Positions 58,911 to 64,000 of a stretch of 64,000 nucleotides of DNA are shown here, in pieces (within the stretch, counting starts at the first letter, position 1; every line of letters starts with the position of its first letter). This DNA is from Plantago major (Eukaryota; Streptophyta; Magnoliopsida; Lamiales; Plantaginaceae). The position numbers and the translations under genes were made by a program. Below the pieces are notes generated by a model that was not told the DNA's origin, did no database searches, and saw only the letters and a program-made list of their open reading frames with translations. The stretch is from assembly GCA_026545765.1 (NCBI GenBank), contig CM048839.1, positions 43,198,677 to 43,262,676 of the forward strand. Reading direction: 5' to 3'.

Positions 58911-59330
58911 TGTTAGAACGTTGGTTCCAACTGGTAATCCGTGATACGAATTACCTAGCAATCCGTCTATTAGAACGGTCTCCAAGAGATATCTTGGCAC
59001 GAATTAGAAGAAAATAAGAAGATCAACTGATTAGGGTTAAGTCCTAATGGTCTTACTTATACTAGCTACCTGATATGATAATTTAGGTAGTCTAGATCTC
59101 TAAAAGATATGCTGAAATAATTAAAAGATTTTAATAAATCTACTTGCCTTATCATCTAGAGAGAATCTAGCAGTTGCATTCTTCTTCTAGATCTCTGACT
59201 AAATTAAGACTCTTAACATAAATAATAAATTAATACCAATTAAAGACAATTGGGCTTCATGTGCACTTTTGGCCCGCACTATTACTCGCTAAGTCTGGAT
59301 CGTGATGGACCGTAAATCAAGGTCCCATCA
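58911..59330. mobile_element. Solo LTR, 420 bp
   Basis: The segment begins TGTTAGAACG, ends GGTCCCATCA and is flanked by TAGTA on both sides (58906-58910 and 59331-59335). TG...CA ends with an exact 5-bp duplication and no internal domain indicate a solo LTR. Confidence 0.7.
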
Positions 59331-60217
59331 TAGTACTTTAGCTATAAAGGTGTACATTAGACCCTGAATGTTGATTGCACCGCGGATGTCTCATACTAGC
59401 AATGTGGTTTACAAGTAAATTCTACAAGATTCGCTTACAGGGGTCGGTAAGAATACACTGATAGTTAATTGTATGGATTCAAAAATTCTCCATATTTAAA
59501 CATTAACCTTTTCGAATTAACCTGATCGTTAATTATTGCACCGCGGCTGTCTCATAGGTTGTTGCTAAGTATGTCCCGATCTTTCTTGAATATGTACAAT
59601 TCTATCCAATATTCAACAACAAATAGGATGATAAGCATAAGGCAGCCTATTGTTTCCGAGATTAAAGTGTAACAGCCCAAAAATTCGTATTTCGAATTTT
59701 GACATTTTAGAACGAATTGAGCGTTGGAGCGGTGTTCGTATGTCGTGGACTGCAGGCCCAACATACCCTCCCTTATTTTCGAGCCCAATACTCTTGCCAA
59801 ACCCAGCCTAACCATCTAATTAATCCAATTAAATCTACCATAATTAACCCATCAGTTACAGTTTCCCAAAAGTCATTCTTACATTTTTTAGCTGGCAGAC
59901 ATGCGTCTCTTGCCTCTAACGTTTTCACCTCCATGGGATCTACAAGCTTTCCTTGTGTCAAGGTCAATCTTCACCAAGTTCTCCTTTACCAAATTCTCAC
60001 TCCTTACTGGTAAGTGATTCTTTTTATCATCTTCTTTCTCATATTTTCACCACCTTAAACCCTAATCATATTCTCCTCCTAATTCTGCCAAGTGGAAGGA
60101 GCGCAAAGTTTATGCTTGGTTGGAGACGACGTTATAAGGTTTTGCGTGTTCGGGTTGCTTTGTGTGTTGCGTCATTAAAGACAAGTTTCCATAGGATTTG
60201 CATTTGCATGTACATAT
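59331..60217. other. LTR-like sequence of a Ty3 chromovirus type
   Basis: From 59668 the sequence TGTAACAGCCCAAAAATTCG looks like the start of plant chromovirus LTRs. One possible end is at 60174, since TTAAAG lies just before the start (59662-59667) and just after that point (60175-60180). An alternative is that the LTR continues past the nested solo LTR to about 61434. Two copies of a CACCGCGG(A/C)TGTCTCATA word lie at about 59378 and 59539. No gene. Confidence 0.35.
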
Positions 60218-61032
60218 TGATGAGGTCCAAAGCTAGGGTCCAATGCACTCCAAAGAACTAGGGGGTAAGAACCTGCACAAGTAACTTTGGGGGTTAGAAC
60301 CATAGACCCGGTTTGCTAAGTGTCAAACCGGGTAGAGACTTTACTTGAGAGAGACTGAAGATTTGCTCTGTATAGTGATCGGGATTAGGTCGTAAAGACG
60401 ACTTGACTTACCGTTTCAATGGAAATGTGTGCTATATATATAGAGAGATCTCCCAAAAAGGAAGGGCTCCATTGGATCGTGCCAAGTGTAAGGCTCAGAT
60501 TACGCCAACAGTGCTCTATTAGGCCCATGACCCATTAAGAAGACTTAACCCATTTCCTTTTTGGGCTTTCGAGGGTAGTTTAGTCTTTCCTCGAGAGATT
60601 AGAGGCTTCCGATGTCCATTTCGGACCTTCGTCCGAAAGGGTAGGTCCCGAGCAATGGTCCGAGCGGTACTCACTTGAAAGTAAGTTAACTTAAACAACC
60701 TCCTAAAGTACTGTGGTTCGGACCTTACTATCCTCGGACCCTGCCTTCTCTCTTGGTGCCAGTTCACTTGGTTCCTTATGAGGTCCGAGTCATACGTCCG
60801 AATCAACGTCTCTGGGTCGGACCATCATGGTGCTCGGACCATGGCCTAGGTCGGACCATTTGTCTTGAAGGCCAAGGTTCTTATTGCTCATTCCGGGAAC
60901 GGCCAAGGTTCGGACTTCCGGGCCGGACCTCTGGGTCAGACATTGAGCCTTTTGACCTTAGACAGTTTAATACGCTTTAGGTTACGCCTCCAAAGGCGTT
61001 TATAACGGATTGAACATATTTCCGTATCAACA
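60218..61032. mobile_element. Solo LTR, 815 bp
   Basis: The segment begins TGATGAGGTCC, ends CCGTATCAACA and is flanked by CATAT on both sides (60213-60217 and 61033-61037). It contains a TATATATAGAG box (about 60434) and at least eight copies of TCGGACC or its reverse (60620-60945). Confidence 0.75.
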
Positions 61033-61905
61033 CATATGTATGATGTTAACCTTGCGTTGATTGATTGTTATCTATGCCATGATATATATGAAATTGATGC
61101 AAAGAGCTCATGTGCTAATTGTTAGAATTATTATTTTATGTTATATGTAAGTTCCCCTAAAGTTTCATTTATGATTATTTGGTTCGTCATCTATGCTATG
61201 ATATGTGAGCTTTGTAAGTCCTAATATTGTAATTCGGGTTTGAGAATCATGTGCTAGCTTTAAAAAATTTATGCATGACCGTGTATTGTTGTTCGTGTCA
61301 ATTGTTTACTGATATATGGCCCAGAAGATAATTAGTTGTCTTTGCCTAGCAAATTGCCGCTTGAAACCTCTGTGTGGCGTACTGTGAACTTTCCTGCAAT
61401 AACAGTGATCCGGTCATTCTACCTGAAATTCAGGTATAGACTCTGATTTGAATTATTTACAGGACCTAAAAACCAAAAAACAAGGCCTTGCTCTTGACAG
61501 AGATAACAACAAGGTAAAACAAAATAAAAATCCCCTTTGTTTTCTTATTTGGATGGAACTCTCTCATAAACGATGAATCTTCTTTTCTTGCAGAAAAAAA
61601 AAAAAAAATGGTATTCAACCACTCCAGAATTAACGACATGCATATAAGGAAGCTATGGTGTCCAAGTACGACAAATTTAGCTATAGGCCACCATTTAATT
61701 GTGATATTTTGAAGTGTTTCCGCCAGATCGAGTAAGATATTCAACTTCATTTTCATTCTTATTTTATATAAAAAGGGGTAATAACAAAATTTTGGCGCAA
61801 GCTTGGAATTTTCAGTGACAAATATGTAAATGAGTCCATCATAATTAATAGGGCGGAACGAATTTGTAATATCTAATGAGAGTCGAAAAAATTGGAAAGA
61901 CCAGT
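61033..61905. other. Intergenic, partly LTR-like
   Basis: AT-rich sequence without a recognised gene. Up to about 61434 it may be the rest of the LTR-like sequence that starts at 59668. A minus-strand frame at 61930-61466 has no family resemblance. Confidence 0.35.
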
Positions 61906-61913
61906 ATGTTGAA

Positions 61914-62056
61914 TGGGCCGACATTGTCATTATCTGCGTCCAATAAGCCCAGATAACAACAAATTACTAACGCATCTTGAAACCCTAGATTCACTTATAA
62001 ATAAATCCTTGTTCCATTTCGAATGTGATGTTCGCCTCTACATATCATCATTGTTG
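61914..62056 (+). promoter_or_regulatory. Site II / telo-box / TATA promoter
   Basis: The ordered elements are TGGGCC (61914-61919), AGCCCA (61946-61951, TGGGCT reversed), AAACCCTAGA (61980-61989, a telo box) and TATAAATA (61996-62003), within 150 bp upstream of an ATG. This combination is well known in promoters of plant translation and growth genes. Confidence 0.5.
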
Positions 62057-62086
62057 ATGATGTCTTCGTCGTCGTCAAATTCTGAG
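62057..62086 (+). CDS. Candidate first coding exon (orphan)
   Basis: Two consecutive ATGs open MMSSSSSNSE, ending at a strong donor (GAG|GTAAGTATAT). The exon lies 54 bp after a TATA box. I found no convincing second exon in the remaining 1.9 kb, which is mostly AT-rich sequence and miniature elements. The gene may continue beyond the window or be a dead 5' end. Confidence 0.35.
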
Positions 62087-63171
62087 GTAAGTATATGCAT
62101 TAATTTAGTCATTTAATTACTCATTTGTTCTGTTTATTAGTAACTTTCAAATTTCTTTGGTTTTATAGTATATGTAATTTCATTGGAGTTTGTGATCATC
62201 TCATTAGTCACACCTAATTGTTTCACTCGCTCGATATATTATTGGTCCCACATATATGGTCCATTGCTATAGCTAAAGGGTGAGACTTTGGAGGAAGGTA
62301 TAGTGTACAACTTTTCATCCACATGTGACACCATTTTGTTATGTTTATCCCAATTCTCCAAATCAATCATAGAAGATAAAAGAGCTAGACGATGCCATTC
62401 TTAGATTTGACTAGAAAAGGCAACATCAATTTTTCAACCTTCTAATTTTATTTTTCATTTATTGAGAATGAGAGAGTATCCAAAGAGTTTTTTTGTTAAA
62501 AAAAAAAAACAATGAAGAAGTCTTTTGTACTGAATTCAAAACTCAACTTTCTATTTTGTTTAGGCAAAACCTAATTATGTGAATAAGTAGCTCAACCCCA
62601 ATTGAATTTTTAGTTTTTGTTTAGTATTGAAATGTAATTTTTACATAGTTTATTACTATATTGGATCAGGGACGTCTCACATATTTCAGGGGCCTCGTGC
62701 GACATTTTAAGAGAGACACCGAATAATAGTATAATATAAATAAAAAAAGAAAAAAAATTAAGTTGAGACGCAAAATGTCTCAAACTTGGAACATGATGCA
62801 TACTATTTAAGCCTTTTGTCACTACATCACAAACATGTTTCATTACAATTATAAACATAAATACGAAATATATATAGATGCCTTAAAATTTTCGGGCCCC
62901 TCTGCGGACTAGATCGTGTAAGAAATTGTGAGTGTAAACCCATCAATTGGTGAGTATTTACTCAATTTAAATAGTACTCTGGTGTTGAGTTTAACACTAA
63001 ACATTAAACACTAGACATGTTTTTGGACTTGGAATAGGGCCTATGTAGGTGTCCCTAAATCAGAAGACATTGGTAGAATTGGCAGTTGGAAGTCGGACGG
63101 AATATTCTGTACTATTGGGATTTATGGATCATGACAATTATTTCACATCCTCATCCCTATATGTAATATTA
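62087..63171. other. Spacer downstream of the orphan exon
   Basis: No coding region recognised. Positions about 62655-62910 contain GGGGCCTCGTGCGACATTTT and TTTCGGGCCCCTC words facing each other, possibly the ends of a small decayed inverted-repeat element. Confidence 0.3.
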
Positions 63172-63426
63172 CCTACATTTCAGAAAAAATTGTTACATTT
63201 TATTATTTTGCGGTCAACTGTCTTAGCGTTTGACCACAATTTACTCTTAAACGATATTAATAAATAAATTATTAAAATTATATAATAAATATTTAGTAAT
63301 TAAATTTTTATTATATAATTTTATTAAATTATTTACTATTATCGTTTATGAGTAATTTGTGGTCAAACTCGAAGACAGTTGACCGATCAAAGTCAAAATG
63401 TAACACTTTTTATGAAATGGAAGGAG
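63172..63426. mobile_element. Stowaway-like MITE with long palindromic arms
   Basis: A 255-bp element between TA dinucleotides (63170-63171 and 63427-63428). Its arms pair over about 90 bp each (left CGGTCAACTGTCTTAGCG; right, reversed, CGGTCAACTGTCTTCGAG), so a single strand would fold into one long hairpin. Size and subterminal words match the element in MSL intron 10. Confidence 0.75.
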
Positions 63427-63432
63427 TACTTA

Positions 63433-64000
63433 GGCTCTGTTTAGCAAAACTAGCTGGAAAGCTAGTAGTGGTAGGTATTTGTAGTGGTTAGTGGTATTGG
63501 TTAGGTAGTGAAAAAATTTGGTTTTAAATGTAGGTATTTAGCAAATTAGCTGAAAAGCTAACTGGTATTTTGTAAAATGACATAAAAGGGCATTACTCTT
63601 ATTTTTCTTTTCTTTAACCTTTCTTATCGTATTATTAGTCTATAGTTTTTTAAACAATAATATATCATATTTTGTCCAATAATTATAATATATATTCAAT
63701 GTACTTTACATCGCCACTTTAATAACATCATCAAAATTATCAGAAGTTGAAAGAAATAATCGTTGAGCATTTTAACTTAGTAATGAAAAAAATAAGTAAT
63801 TGATGTGTACTACATGTATACATTTTAAAGATGTGCGGATACATTAATCCTTATGCTAGTTGCAAAAAAGTACATAAAATGTATAACAAAGGATCCTTAT
63901 GCTTATAACAATGGCTTCAGCACCTAAATTAAAACTAGATGTCATAACTTGTTGCGTGCTTGCAAGATGAATCTCGGTGATAATGTTGGGTGCATGATGT
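63433..64000. mobile_element. Harbinger-type miniature element (runs off the window)
   Basis: It begins GGCTCTGTTTAGCAAAACTA after TTA (63430-63432) and matches the outer element at 35383-37216 in reverse orientation, including ATGACATAAAAGGGCATTAC and GTATACATTTTAAAGA. The far end is outside the window. Confidence 0.65.

Noticed and set aside
1..64000. CRISPR arrays, bacterial operons, rRNA or functional tRNA genes
   Set aside because: None seen. tRNA-like boxes occur only within SINEs, and the repeats are eukaryotic transposons.

Overview
This window is nuclear DNA from a flowering plant, almost certainly a eudicot. It has genes with short GT-AG introns and AT-rich spacers. It is dense in plant transposons (Copia LTR elements, Stowaway and Harbinger miniature elements, MULE, hAT, CACTA, tRNA-derived SINEs). 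The gene products are plant families: plastid MscS-like channel, NETWORKED actin-binding protein, and USP/kinase/U-box protein. Nothing bacterial, organellar or rRNA was seen. The species cannot be named from the sequence. Exon structures were assigned by hand from splice sites, reading phase and family similarity.

Layout. 1-3.4 kb: decayed transposons, including a HARBI1-type transposase relic interrupted by a hAT-like element. 3.4-6.9 kb (+): complete PIG-M, the first mannosyltransferase of GPI-anchor synthesis, with a small uORF. 8.1-15.5 kb (-): complete 13-exon MSL2/MSL3 plastid mechanosensitive channel, convergent with PIG-M. 15.8-17.4 kb: 1.6-kb Harbinger-type element carrying an unidentified antisense coding relic. 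17.4-32.2 kb: a defective Sirevirus-like Copia element with matching AAGCT target duplications. Its left LTR contains a solo LTR of a relative, and it carries a very long extra ORF after a deleted pol. 32-37.7 kb: a SINE and two nested Harbinger-type elements. 37.7-42.5 kb: eIF5B pseudogene split by a damaged Copia element, itself damaged by a CACTA end. 44-47.4 kb (+): complete NET2-type gene. 47.8-50.8 kb (-): complete PUB33-like gene. 52-56.5 kb: a broken gene relic, LTR-like sequence and a one-exon relic copy of the PUB gene. 56.9-57.4 kb (-): intact intronless dUTPase with two E2F-type sites upstream. 57.8-64 kb: a MULE with long inverted ends, two clean solo LTRs, an orphan promoter/first exon, and miniature elements.

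The five intact genes (PIG-M, MSL, NET2, PUB33-like, dUTPase) are unrelated single-copy functions, as is usual for a plant chromosome, and do not form a pathway. The most unusual signals are three equally sized phase-0 intron candidates with identical Gln|Ala junctions in the retrotransposon's extra ORF, a duplicated 18-bp CCAAT/E2F module upstream of dUTPase, and an in-window empty-site proof of a nested Harbinger insertion.
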